A stretch of DNA of 64,000 bases from DUZB01 sp963747555 (GTDB lineage: Bacteria; Desulfobacterota; DSM-4660; Desulfatiglandales; Desulfatiglandaceae): the NCBI GenBank assembly GCA_963747555.1, contig CAVVFZ010000002.1, positions 1-64,000 on the forward strand, given 5' to 3'. Position 1 is the first letter of the stretch. Every line of letters starts with the position of its first letter. Below the pieces are notes generated by a model that saw only the letters and a list, made by a program, of their open reading frames with translations, searched no databases and was not told where the DNA came from. Below are positions 1-8,010 of this stretch, piece after piece. The position numbers and the translations under genes are program-made.

Positions 1-337
1 GAACCCGCGTCCGGAAATCTTCCATCCAGGTGTCTACATACTTAGCCCAATACTTAATTTAACCCCGGGGGTCGTAATTGGGCAGAACTGCCTCAGGGCT
101 AACCCGCAATAGTGTTTCGCATTATTCCCTTGCAGGTAAAAAAAATAACGCTATCCTGCTAATCGACGTCTCCTTCGGTCACGCAGGAAAAGACCGACAA
201 GACGCTAGCCATTTTATGCGGCTAGAGCATACGCGTAATCGTCTGCGTTTACTTTGAGCCCACCTGTTTTACGAGCAGCTGGAACCTCGGTATGCAACCT
301 GAAATTCAATTATCCCCGTCGAAACCGTATCGCCCCC
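1..337 (-). ncRNA. ssrA: tmRNA (transfer-messenger RNA), 3' end cut by window edge
   Basis: Rescues ribosomes stalled on broken mRNAs by acting first as alanyl-tRNA and then as a template for a degradation tag. Read on the minus strand, the 5' end at 337 begins GGGGGCGATACGG followed by the conserved TTTCGACGGGGAT. The other end carries GGACGCGGGTTC, the tmRNA T-arm, so only about 20 nt of acceptor stem lie outside the window. The tag reading frame runs from the resume codon GCA (244-246) to TAA (214-216) and encodes ADDYAYALAA, with the hydrophobic LAA end used by ClpXP-type proteases. It lies directly downstream of smpB, its protein partner. Confidence 0.95.
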
Positions 338-414
338 ATTTACAATATTCTTTGTTTGGTGTTCATTCTGATCCACATTCTTACATTTTATAATAATCAC
401 CACAGAACTTGGTG

Positions 415-882
415 TCAATATCTACCTTGTTTTCGTGCCTGATCCATATCTCTTTTCAGTTCCTTTTCTTTTAACACCTGCCTCTTGTCATATTTCTTTT
501 TCCCTTTTGCCAGGGCGATTTCCACTTTTGCACGGCCATTCTTGAAATAGACCTTCGTCGGGATCAGGGAATACCCTTTTTCCTCCGTCTTTCCGATCAG
601 GCGCCGTATCTCTCTCTTGCTTAAGAGAAGTTTTCTCTTTCTGGTTGGCTCAAGCTCCACATGGTGTGCGAAGAAGTAGGGGGTAATGTGCATATTGTGC
701 AGAAAAACCTCCCCTTTCGTTATCTTTGCATAGCTGTCCACCAGATTGCTTCTTCCTTCCCTGAGAGATTTCACCTCCGCCCCAAGCAGTACGATCCCGG
801 CTTCGAGGAATTCTTCAAGAAAATATTCGTGCGCCGCTTTCTTATTCCGGCAGACAACCTTCTGGCTCGTATCGTTCTTCAT
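415..882 (-). CDS. smpB: SsrA-binding protein SmpB
   Basis: Small basic RNA-binding protein that binds the tRNA-like part of tmRNA and brings it to stalled ribosomes. At 155 residues it has the usual length. The N-terminal motif KAAHEYFLEEFLEAGIVLLG with following EVKSLREG is the conserved OB-fold core, and the Lys/Arg-rich C-terminal tail (KKKYDKRQVLKEKELKRDMDQ region) is the part that enters the decoding centre. I chose the ATG at 882 (MKNDTSQK) over the one at 903, because the upstream one overlaps the EI gene and the inner one has GAGG eight bases ahead. Last protein gene of the minus-strand unit and immediately followed by ssrA. Confidence 0.95.
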   Translation of the reverse strand: MKNDTSQKVVCRNKKAAHEYFLEEFLEAGIVLLGAEVKSLREGRSNLVDSYAKITKGEVFLHNMHITPYFFAHHVELEPTRKRKLLLSKREIRRLIGKTEEKGYSLIPTKVYFKNGRAKVEIALAKGKKKYDKRQVLKEKELKRDMDQARKQGRY

Positions 883-895
883 GTCTCCATCCTCA

Positions 896-2674
896 TCACA
901 CATACCCTCTTTCCGCCAGTTCGGGAAACTGGCTTCGGACGCGTTCGAGCACGTAGGTGTTCACCTCTTTTGCCGTGTCGAGTACCATCACGTTCTTAAA
1001 ATCGAGACTGGCCTGTTCCATGGAGGTGGCCCTGATAATCTTTTTGATAAGAGGAATGGCCCTTGCGTTCATGCTCAGGCTGTCAAATCCCAGACTCAGC
1101 AGAATGGCCACGCAAAGGGGATCTCCCGCCATTTCTCCGCAAAGGGAAACCGGAATTTTTTCCGTTTTTGCAGCCTGTACGGTGAATTTCAGCATCCTAA
1201 GGATAGCCGGGTGAAACGGCTGATACATAAAGGCAACATGTTCATTGACCCTATCGATGGCGAGGGAATACTGGATCAGGTCATTGGTTCCGATGCTGAA
1301 AAAATCCACATGACGGGCCAGCACGTCGGCCACGGCCACGGCGGCCGGAACCTCTATCATGATGCCGATCTTCATATCCCGGTCGTATTCAATATTTCGG
1401 TGGTCCAGATCACTCTTCACCTCATTGAGGATCTTTTTGGCATCCAGGAGTTCCTGTAACCCGGATACCATGGGAAACATCAATTCGATTTTACCATAGA
1501 TGCTTGCCCGTAAAATAGATCGCAACTGACTTTTAAATATTTCCGGTTCTTTGAGGCAGAAACGAATAGCGCGCAATCCAAGGGCCGGATTCAACTCCTT
1601 TGAAATATCCAGTTCGGAAGCAAACTTATCGCCCCCCAGGTCCAACGTTCGTATCCTTACCGAAAAAGGGTTCATGATTTCCGCCACTTCCCGGTAGTCT
1701 TCGAAAAGTTCTTCCTCACTTGGAAACCCCTTATTTCTCAGGTAAAGGAACTCGGTCCTGTAAAGCCCGATCCCTTCCCCCCCATGATCTTTTACGGCGG
1801 CAACTTCCTCAAGAAATTCGATATTTCCCAAGACGGCTATTCTGAATCCGTCAAGGGTCACCGCGGGGAGATGGCTCAACCTGACAATGCTTGACCGGTA
1901 CTTCTCGAATTTGAGTTGTTTTTCCTGCGCCTGGAGGATGGCATGGTCATCCGGGTTGATGATTACATTCCCTGTAGTCCCGTCCACAATGAGCAAATCG
2001 CCGTCATGCACCAACTGCGTAGCAGATTTGAGGCCCACCACTGCCGGAATCTCAAGGGCCTGCGCCATAATGGCCGTGTGAGAAGTTTTGCCTCCGATAT
2101 CCGTAATAAATCCTTTGACCCGGCTGATGTTCAGTTCGGTCGTATCGGCCGGAGACAGGTCGTGGGCCACGATGATTACCCGCTGGTTGATTTCAGCCAG
2201 GCTGTGATGCGTTTCTCCCGAAAGCGTCCGCAGTATCCTTTCCGTGACGTTTTCCACATCGGAGATGCGATTTCGGATATAATCGTCCTCTATCTGGCCA
2301 AAAACTTCGCGGATCTCCTGGAGGGATTTCTTGACGGCCCATTCGGCATTAATCTTTTCTTTGCGAATCTTCTTGATGGTGGCATCCCGGAACATGCTGT
2401 CCTTGAGCATCATGAGATGGCTGTCCAGGATAAACGAATGATCTTTGACTTTTTCGGGCATCCCGTTTTTGAGGGCAATCAATTGGTCTTCAACGGTCTT
2501 GACCGAATCCTTGAATCGTTCAATTTCCTTTTCGACCTGTCCGTCGTCCACAATATACTGATAGAGGATTTTGACCCGGGATCTGTCTACCAGATGGGCT
2601 TTGCCGATGACAATTCCGGCATGAACGGGAACTCCCTGCAATGTTTTCGTATCAGCGATGGAATCCCGCGTCAT
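896..2674 (-). CDS. ptsI: Phosphoenolpyruvate-protein phosphotransferase (Enzyme I)
   Basis: Takes phosphate from phosphoenolpyruvate onto a histidine and hands it to HPr. The protein is 592 residues, about the family length. The phosphohistidine motif GGKTSHTAIMAQ puts the active His near residue 199. The PEP-binding barrel follows with LYRTEFLYL, IGTNDLIQYSLA and the catalytic CGEMAGDP near the C-terminus. There is no N-terminal GAF domain, so this is EI rather than PtsP. The start at 2674 overlaps the HPr stop as ATGA, a sign of translational coupling. No sugar permease lies nearby, so the pair may serve a regulatory phosphorelay. Confidence 0.92.
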   Translation of the reverse strand: MTRDSIADTKTLQGVPVHAGIVIGKAHLVDRSRVKILYQYIVDDGQVEKEIERFKDSVKTVEDQLIALKNGMPEKVKDHSFILDSHLMMLKDSMFRDATIKKIRKEKINAEWAVKKSLQEIREVFGQIEDDYIRNRISDVENVTERILRTLSGETHHSLAEINQRVIIVAHDLSPADTTELNISRVKGFITDIGGKTSHTAIMAQALEIPAVVGLKSATQLVHDGDLLIVDGTTGNVIINPDDHAILQAQEKQLKFEKYRSSIVRLSHLPAVTLDGFRIAVLGNIEFLEEVAAVKDHGGEGIGLYRTEFLYLRNKGFPSEEELFEDYREVAEIMNPFSVRIRTLDLGGDKFASELDISKELNPALGLRAIRFCLKEPEIFKSQLRSILRASIYGKIELMFPMVSGLQELLDAKKILNEVKSDLDHRNIEYDRDMKIGIMIEVPAAVAVADVLARHVDFFSIGTNDLIQYSLAIDRVNEHVAFMYQPFHPAILRMLKFTVQAAKTEKIPVSLCGEMAGDPLCVAILLSLGFDSLSMNARAIPLIKKIIRATSMEQASLDFKNVMVLDTAKEVNTYVLERVRSQFPELAERGYV

Positions 2675-2943
2675 CTTTCTTCTCCAAAACGCTCTTCGAA
2701 CAACCTGGCTAATGTTTCCATGAAATCCTCTGAATCGACTCCAATAATTCTGGCTTGCATTTCCGTGCCCTTCGGACACGACAGGGTCAGTATGGATAGA
2801 ATGCTGGAACCGTCCACCTCCTGACCATCCTTTTGCAGAATCAATTGCGAGGCATAGCGCTTTCCCAGTTCCACAATCTTTCCGGCTGCCCGCGCATGAA
2901 GTCCAAGGTTATTGACTATCTTCAGTTGTCTTATTGTTTCCAT
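2671..2943 (-). CDS. ptsH: Phosphocarrier protein HPr
   Basis: Small phosphocarrier (90 residues) that accepts phosphate from Enzyme I. The motif NNLGLHARAAGKIVEL carries the phosphorylated histidine at residue 16. The serine that corresponds to the HPr-kinase site of Gram-positive HPr falls in DGSSILSILTL, so serine phosphorylation is possible but unproven. The start at 2943 (METIRQLK) gives the normal length; an ATG farther upstream (2985) would run into rsmI. Coupled by a 4-base overlap to ptsI. Confidence 0.92.
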   Translation of the reverse strand: METIRQLKIVNNLGLHARAAGKIVELGKRYASQLILQKDGQEVDGSSILSILTLSCPKGTEMQARIIGVDSEDFMETLARLFEERFGEER

Positions 2944-2948
2944 AAATC

Positions 2949-3809
2949 CTAAAGGTCTTTGTGGGCATTTTTCCTGGACAGGCATTCTTTATACACCCGC
3001 CTATAGGGAATGCCCTCTTCCAGGGCTATGCGTTGGGCAATATCTTTAACGGATGAACGGCTCTCTTTAAGCAGGGTCTCCATTCTTTTCAAGGCCTGTT
3101 TGTTTAATGTCGGGGAGCCTTCCGTTTCCATGCTGCCGGATACCACCAGGGTGAATTCGCCCCTGATTTCGCGATCGTTAAACTTTTCGAGGAGAACACT
3201 GACAGGACCCCTTTCCACCTCTTCAAACACCTTGGTCATTTCACGCACTATGACCATGGGTCTGTTCCCCAAAATATCGTACAGGTCCGTAAGCATTGCC
3301 ATGAGGCGATGGGGTGCTTCAAAAAAAACCATCGTTCGCCTTTCTGAGGCAATACGGGTCAGTTCCTGCCGTCTTTTGCCTTTCTTGTTCGGCAAAAATC
3401 CCATGAAGACAAAGCTGTATCGGCCGACATCCCCGATATGGAAAGCGCAGATACCAGCGAAGAAGGCCCCGGCACCGGAATAACCCGTATCCCCTCCTCA
3501 ACGACCCTGTTCGTAAGATAAGCACCCGGATCGGATATGCCCGGTGTTCCCGCATCGGTTACCAGTGCAATGTTCAACCCGGATTTGAGTTTTTCCGTAA
3601 GCTCTCTCGCCTTTCTCGCCCTGTTGTGTTCACAATATTTGGTCAGCCTTGCCCCGAATCCCGTGTTGTCGGCAGAGCCCCCTGGTCCTGTTTACATTTT
3701 CCGCGGCAATCAAATCAACACTTCTTAGAATTTTCAGGGCGCGCAACGTAATGTCTTCCATGTTTCCGATGGGCGTTGCGACCATGTACAAGAGACCTGC
3801 CTGGTCCAT
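2949..3809 (-). CDS. rsmI: 16S rRNA (cytidine1402-2'-O)-methyltransferase RsmI, two frameshifts
   Basis: Methylates the 2'-OH of C1402 in the ribosomal decoding site. Three pieces in different frames join into one normal protein of about 285 residues. An N-terminal piece starts at 3809 with LLYMVATPIGNMEDITLRAL. The middle contains ALVTDAGTPGISDPG and IPVPGPSSLVSALS. The C-terminal piece starts at FMGFLPNKKGKRRQEL and ends at 2949. The frame slips near 3650 (GGCAAGG, one extra base) and near 3412 (ACAGCTTTG). All conserved blocks are present, so the breaks look like sequence errors. It lies between yraN and HPr, in the same direction. Confidence 0.85.
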
Positions 3810-3857
3810 TTACAGGGGCGCGGATTTCAGAATTTTCCATTTCAGGCCGATTCCTTT

Positions 3858-4228
3858 TCAGTAGGCCAGCTCAAAGGCATTCTTTATGATTTCAAACTTC
3901 GGCTTGCCCGAACCTATGGAGACAGCTACAACGTCGAATCTTGCCTTTATTCCAAAGCACTTTTTGTCTTTCATATAGGTCAGCGCCACTTTGGAAATCT
4001 GCCTTTTTTTTCTTTCGTTTACCGCCTCTTTGGCATATTCCAGAGACCGGCCTTTCCTGGTCTTTATTTCCAGGAAAACCAGTGTATCTCCATCTTTTGC
4101 AATGAGATCCACTTCCCCGAGAGCGGACATCGGTAATTTCGCTCAATCTCTTTATAGCCCAGACGTCTGACTTCCTTGAAGGCGATTTCTTCCCCGAAAT
4201 GTCCGAGTTCGAGTCTCTCTTTTGTCAA
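3858..4228 (-). CDS. yraN: UPF0102 / YraN family nuclease-fold protein, one frameshift
   Basis: Member of the UPF0102 family, which has a restriction-endonuclease-like fold and an unknown cellular role. The conserved core GEVDLIAKDGDTLVFLEIKTR with following YAKEAVNERKKRQISK is intact. The N-terminal part (GEEIAFKEVRRLGYKEIERNYRCPL) continues in a different frame, with the slip near 4119 at CTCTCGGGG. The joined product is about 123 residues, the family norm. No ATG fits the conserved start; TTG at 4228, directly after the rnhB stop, is the best choice. The rnhB-yraN order is a widespread arrangement. Confidence 0.82.
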
Positions 4229-4876
4229 TTACAGAACCCTCTTGAATGTCAGACGATGCATGGGACTTGGTCCGTATCGTTTCAAGGCCTCAAGGTGTCG
4301 GGGAGTTCCATACCCTTTGTTATCTGCAAAGCCATAGGCTGGAAAAGCCTCATGGTACGCCGTCATGATTCGGTCCCGATACACCTTGGCTACTACGGAA
4401 GCAGCGGAGATGCTCAGACTGACCTGATCACCCTTTTTCAGACATTGCTGGGGGATGGGCAGTGAAACCGGATGAATTCCATCTATGAGCAGGAATTCAG
4501 GCTGGGGGTCAAGGGAGCGGACCGCACGCGCCATGGCTTCGAGAGACGCCTTGAGAATATTAAAACGATCTATATATTCACGGGAAACCACGCCGATCGT
4601 CGCAGACAACGCCTCAAAACGGATCCTCTTGAAGGCCTTTTCTCGCGATTTCGGCGTCATCTGCTTGGAATCTTTCACTCCCGGAAGAAGAGGGCTTTCA
4701 GACAAAATTACCGCAGCGGCCACAACCGGTCCTGCAAGAGGTCCCCGACCAACCTCATCCACCCCGGCAATGATGGAAAACCCCGCTTCCCGTGCAGCCT
4801 CTTCATGGAAGGTGGGCCTGTCAGGTGCACGGAAAACATTTTGTGGGAAAAGATTCAGATTTTCAGGAGGGGACAC
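4229..4876 (-). CDS. rnhB: Ribonuclease HII
   Basis: Endonuclease that cuts the RNA strand of RNA-DNA hybrids and removes single ribonucleotides from DNA. At 215 residues it is of normal length. The first acidic motif AGVDEVGRGPLAGPVVAAAV supplies the Asp-Glu pair, KDSKQMTP follows, and the later ISAASVVAKVYRD motif carries the remaining active-site region. It stands between rplS and yraN in the ribosome-biogenesis unit. Confidence 0.95.
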   Translation of the reverse strand: MSPPENLNLFPQNVFRAPDRPTFHEEAAREAGFSIIAGVDEVGRGPLAGPVVAAAVILSESPLLPGVKDSKQMTPKSREKAFKRIRFEALSATIGVVSREYIDRFNILKASLEAMARAVRSLDPQPEFLLIDGIHPVSLPIPQQCLKKGDQVSLSISAASVVAKVYRDRIMTAYHEAFPAYGFADNKGYGTPRHLEALKRYGPSPMHRLTFKRVL

Positions 4877-4937
4877 TTCCTGTTTTCTCTTAAAATGGCT
4901 GTGGTTTTGTTGTTGTTCAGGCCTTTTTTCCCGGAAA

Positions 4938-5282
4938 TTAAAATCTCTTTTCTTTGATTCGAGCCGCCTTTCCTCTCAGCTTCCGTAAATAATAGAGACG
5001 GGATCTTCTGACTTTCCCCCTGCTTAAGACTTCCACTTTATCAATAAGTGGGGAATGAAAAGGGAAAATTCGTTCCACCCCAATTCCATAGGAAACCTTT
5101 CTGACCGTAAATGTGGCCCCGGTATTTCCGTTTCGCTTTCTGATAACAACTCCTTGAAATACCTGGATCCGCTCTTTTTCGCCTTCCTTAATCCTGGCAT
5201 GTACCTTAACGGTGTCCCCCGGCATAAAACTGGGGATATCTCCTCGCATCTGCTCCTTTTCGAGCATCTCTATCACATTCAT
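4938..5282 (-). CDS. rplS: 50S ribosomal protein L19
   Basis: Ribosomal protein at the 30S-50S interface. The product is 114 residues, matching the usual 115. Conserved stretches are FMPGDTVKVHARIKEGEKER, IQVFQGVVIRKRN, FTVRKVSYGIGVERIFP and SRLYYLRKLRGKAARIKE. I prefer the ATG at 5282 (MNVIEMLEKEQ), preceded by AGGAG, over the one at 5318, which would add 12 residues not typical of L19 and overlap the upstream gene. Confidence 0.95.
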   Translation of the reverse strand: MNVIEMLEKEQMRGDIPSFMPGDTVKVHARIKEGEKERIQVFQGVVIRKRNGNTGATFTVRKVSYGIGVERIFPFHSPLIDKVEVLSRGKVRRSRLYYLRKLRGKAARIKEKRF

Positions 5283-5314
5283 TTCCTTTTGCTCCTTCGT
5301 ATTTCGTTCTTGGT

Positions 5315-5894
5315 TCATCGTATCTCTTGTTTTTCCGTTTCCCTGCCGACAAGGCGGTCCATAATAATGGCAGCGGCTGTCCTGACCGACAGATGATTGT
5401 AACCGTTTCGACCCGCAATGGGGGCTAATACATAATCAACCGTTTCCAGAAGCTCATCATGGAGCCCCCAGGCGGTTCCGAACAGCAGCAGAACCACACG
5501 GCCTTCCTCGATGACTTTTCTTGCCTCCGAATAGGTCAGAGGCCGTTGACCCGGCTTTCCTGCATCGGTGGCGATAAGGATAGGGGCCTGTCCTTCCGAG
5601 TTCTTTACCGTGGCTATAGCCTGCTCCAGGGATGGAACAACGGATACGAGTTCGATGGCCTTCCTTTCTGTCCTGGTTATAGCAGGCGCCGTGGCCTGTC
5701 AACCAGTGTCTTACCATTTCAGCCGCGATATCATGCTGATCTTCCAGGGGTGTAACGATAAAAAGCCCTTCCACGCTGTACGTTCTTGCAAGACGGGCCA
5801 AGTCATGGATGTCCAGCGTGGTGATGGAAGAGGCGATCTTCTGGAAGTTTCGATTGTATACGGGAAAATGAATGAGCCCTGTGTAAAGACGCAA
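5315..5894 (-). CDS. SPOUT-type SAM-dependent RNA methyltransferase, one frameshift
   Basis: Matches the small RNA methyltransferase family that often sits between trmD and rplS (start pattern LIHFPVYNRN, then TTLDIHDLARLARTY and FIVTPLEDQ). The C-terminal SAM-binding knot region, VVLLLFGTAWGLHDELLE followed by NHLSVRTAAAIIMDRL, lies in a different frame. The slip is near 5660, where GAAGGCC probably should be GAAGCC. With it corrected the two parts join to about 192 residues without loss. The RNA target is not known from sequence. It follows trmD by 12 bases. Confidence 0.8.
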
Positions 5895-5906
5895 TGGGTT
5901 AACCTT

Positions 5907-6626
5907 TTACAGTCCGGACATAAATTTTTTGTCCTGGTCAGTAAGCTCCGCTTCAGTGAGCAGATCAGGTCTTCTTTTAAGCGTCTTTCTCAGAGACTCG
6001 GCTCTGCGCCACCGGCGGATCAATTCGTGATTTCCCGACAACAGTATTTCAGGGACCTCTTTCCCCCTGAAAATCCGCGGTCTGGTATATTGCGGATATT
6101 CCAGAAGCCCTTCTTCAAACGAATCTTCCGCAGCGGATCTTTCTCCCCCCAGAACCCCCGGTATGAGCCGGCTGACGGAATCAATGATGACCATGGCACC
6201 TACCTCTCCACCATTAAGAATATAATCCCCGATGGAAAGTTCACGATCAACGCAGGTCAGCCGAACCCGTTCATCAATCCCCTCATATCTTCCACAGATC
6301 ATAATGACCTGATCTACTTCCGCCAACTTCCAGGCCTCAGACTGCCTGAAGGTCTCTCCCTGAGGGCTCAGGAGAACAACGAGGCTTTTGTTGCCGATTC
6401 TTTCAATCGATTCGACCGCATCGCATATGGGTTCAGGCTTCATGACCATCCCCTCTCCTCCACCGTAGGGACGATCGTCCGTAGCCCTGTGGGGCCCCTC
6501 GGCAAAGTCGCGTATGTCCACCAGTCGTATGTCTATGAGCCCCCGTGTGATTGCCTTGCCCAGCAACCCTTCCTTCAGGTATCCCGCAAACATGCCGGGG
6601 AAGATTGTAAGAACATCAAACCTCAT
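5907..6626 (-). CDS. trmD: tRNA (guanine37-N1)-methyltransferase TrmD
   Basis: Methylates G37 next to the anticodon, preventing +1 frameshifting. The 239-residue protein has the start MRFDVLTIFPGMF, the motif DDRPYGGGEGMVMKPEP, and the SAM-knot stretches VLLSPQGETF, ICGRYEGIDERV and GDYILNGGEVGAMVIID. Its start overlaps the rimM end by 11 bases. Order rpsP-rimM-trmD-rplS is the classic bacterial arrangement. Confidence 0.96.
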   Translation of the reverse strand: MRFDVLTIFPGMFAGYLKEGLLGKAITRGLIDIRLVDIRDFAEGPHRATDDRPYGGGEGMVMKPEPICDAVESIERIGNKSLVVLLSPQGETFRQSEAWKLAEVDQVIMICGRYEGIDERVRLTCVDRELSIGDYILNGGEVGAMVIIDSVSRLIPGVLGGERSAAEDSFEEGLLEYPQYTRPRIFRGKEVPEILLSGNHELIRRWRRAESLRKTLKRRPDLLTEAELTDQDKKFMSGL

Positions 6627-7152
6627 TCAAATCAAGCATTCCCTCTAAAGGGCAGATGATCATTGTTCCCGATTCCAGGGTGATATCGCGCACCACCTCA
6701 TGGGTTGCGGGAATCGGCCATTCCCTGTCCCCGTTCTTTACGACATAAATGTCATTTCCTTTCTCACTGATGATGCCGGTAAGGTCTCCCAGATAGTCCC
6801 CGGTGTTCAAAAAAACCTTCAGTCCTATCAATTCGTGCCAGAAATATTCATCATCCGCACGAACCATGGAGCCCTTTTCAATACAGATTTCCGCTCCCTT
6901 AAGGGTCTCGGCAATTTCAATGGAACGAATCTCTTCCAGTGCCATCAGGACGCCGTTTTTATAGGCCGTTGCAGATACCACAGTAAATTCCCTGGCCTTT
7001 TCCCAGCCCTCTTTCCTCAGGAAAACGGTAGGGGAATCCTGAAACGTTTCCTCCGACTGGGCGTAAGAATGGACCCTTACAAGACCCTTAAGGCCATGGG
7101 CCTTCATGACTTTCCCGATCACCAGAAAATCTTCGGATATGGCTGGATGCAA
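6616..7152 (-). CDS. rimM: Ribosome maturation factor RimM
   Basis: Assists assembly of the 30S head through binding to S19. The 178-residue protein has the two expected PRC-barrel-type halves: the N-terminal IGKVMKAHGLKGLVRVHSYA and the C-terminal FWHELIGLKVFLNTGDYLG followed by WPIPATHEVV and the terminal MLDLNEV. It begins two bases after khpA and overlaps trmD. Confidence 0.93.
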   Translation of the reverse strand: MHPAISEDFLVIGKVMKAHGLKGLVRVHSYAQSEETFQDSPTVFLRKEGWEKAREFTVVSATAYKNGVLMALEEIRSIEIAETLKGAEICIEKGSMVRADDEYFWHELIGLKVFLNTGDYLGDLTGIISEKGNDIYVVKNGDREWPIPATHEVVRDITLESGTMIICPLEGMLDLNEV

Positions 7153-7154
7153 GC

Positions 7155-7385
7155 CTATTCTATGATCTCCAGTACAGATCTTTTATCGATTTTGGTGGAG
7201 GCCGCACTGAGAATGGTTCTCATGGCGCGGGCTGTTCGACCCTGCTTGCCGATGACTTTGCCCAGATCGTTCTTGGCCACTTTCAATTCAATAACAGAGG
7301 TTTGTTCTCCCTCCACTTCCGTAACGGAGACTTCTTCCGGATTATCCACAAGCGCTTTGGCAATATAGGAAATTAAGTCCTTCAT
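7155..7385 (-). CDS. khpA: KH-domain RNA-binding protein KhpA
   Basis: A 76-residue single-KH-domain protein of the YlqC/KhpA family, which binds RNA and in several bacteria pairs with KhpB. The KH signature GKVIGKQGRTARAMRTIL contains the GxxG loop. The N-terminal LISYIAKALVDNPEEVSV is typical. Located between rpsP and rimM, as in many genomes, but separated from rpsP by a 327-base repeat-bearing gap. Confidence 0.92.
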   Translation of the reverse strand: MKDLISYIAKALVDNPEEVSVTEVEGEQTSVIELKVAKNDLGKVIGKQGRTARAMRTILSAASTKIDKRSVLEIIE

Positions 7386-7396
7386 ACCGATTTACC

Positions 7397-7656
7397 TCGT
7401 GTGAAACTTGGTTTGGATTGAACCGCCAAGGCGCAAAGGTCGCAAAGCCTTTTTCGAATCGGGACGGACGATTCGAAAAAACAGCCATTATTTTTTCTGT
7501 GTGGTCCTTCATGACAGCATTCCGATAGAGTAACCGTTTCGAGAATGCCCGAAATGCTGATTGCTTTATCGAATCGTCCGTCCCGATTCAGTAAGAAGCT
7601 ATATCTTGGCGCTCTTTGCGTCTTGAGCGAAGCGGGCGGTAAATAGTCGTGTGAAA
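7397..7656. mobile_element. MITE-like palindromic element in the khpA-rpsP gap
   Basis: The gap 7386-7712 holds no gene. It contains a perfect 21-base inverted repeat (7456-7476 against 7569-7589; core GAATCGGGACGGACGATTCG). The left arm is itself the loop and one side of a stem, TTTTTCGAATC...GATTCGAAAAA (7450-7480). Outside lie imperfect inverted copies of ACCGCC and of a CGCAAAG-rich motif (about 7420-7447 and 7602-7642). The whole is bracketed by a 10-base direct repeat TCGTGTGAAA at 7397-7406 and 7647-7656, which could be a target duplication. There is no transposase frame. It interrupts an otherwise tightly packed operon. Confidence 0.6.
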
Positions 7657-7712
7657 GTTCAAAGTTTCATCTTTCCGACTAAACCCTTTTCCTCCCAGAG
7701 GCTCCGCTTGTT

Positions 7713-7976
7713 CTAATTTGGTGTCGGCTGAGGATTCAGAAGCCCTTCTTTTTTCAGAATAGCCTTGGCCGAACCGGATACCTTGGCGCCCTTTTCGAGC
7801 CAGTAGGTCACCTTGTCCCCATGCACCTGCACTTGAGCGGGTTCCTTCATGGGATCGTAGTACCCTAGAATTTCGAGAAATCTTCCGTCTCGAGGTGATT
7901 CTGAATCCGTTGCCACTAAACGATAAAAAGGTTTTTTCTTGGCGCCCATTCTTGTTAATCGAATTCTCACTGCCAT
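7713..7976 (-). CDS. rpsP: 30S ribosomal protein S16
   Basis: An 87-residue S16 with the unmistakable start MAVRIRLTRMGAKKKPFYRL and the following DSESPRDGRFLEILGYYDP. It lies directly downstream of ffh; the apparent overlap with ffh arises only from the ffh frameshift. Confidence 0.96.
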   Translation of the reverse strand: MAVRIRLTRMGAKKKPFYRLVATDSESPRDGRFLEILGYYDPMKEPAQVQVHGDKVTYWLEKGAKVSGSAKAILKKEGLLNPQPTPN

Positions 7977-8010
7977 CTGCTTGTATTAACCCCCTGTTGT
8001 TTGTATTCGT

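Noticed and set aside
746..1459. 237-codon plus-strand frame
   Set aside because: Antisense shadow of ptsI and smpB, both clearly real.
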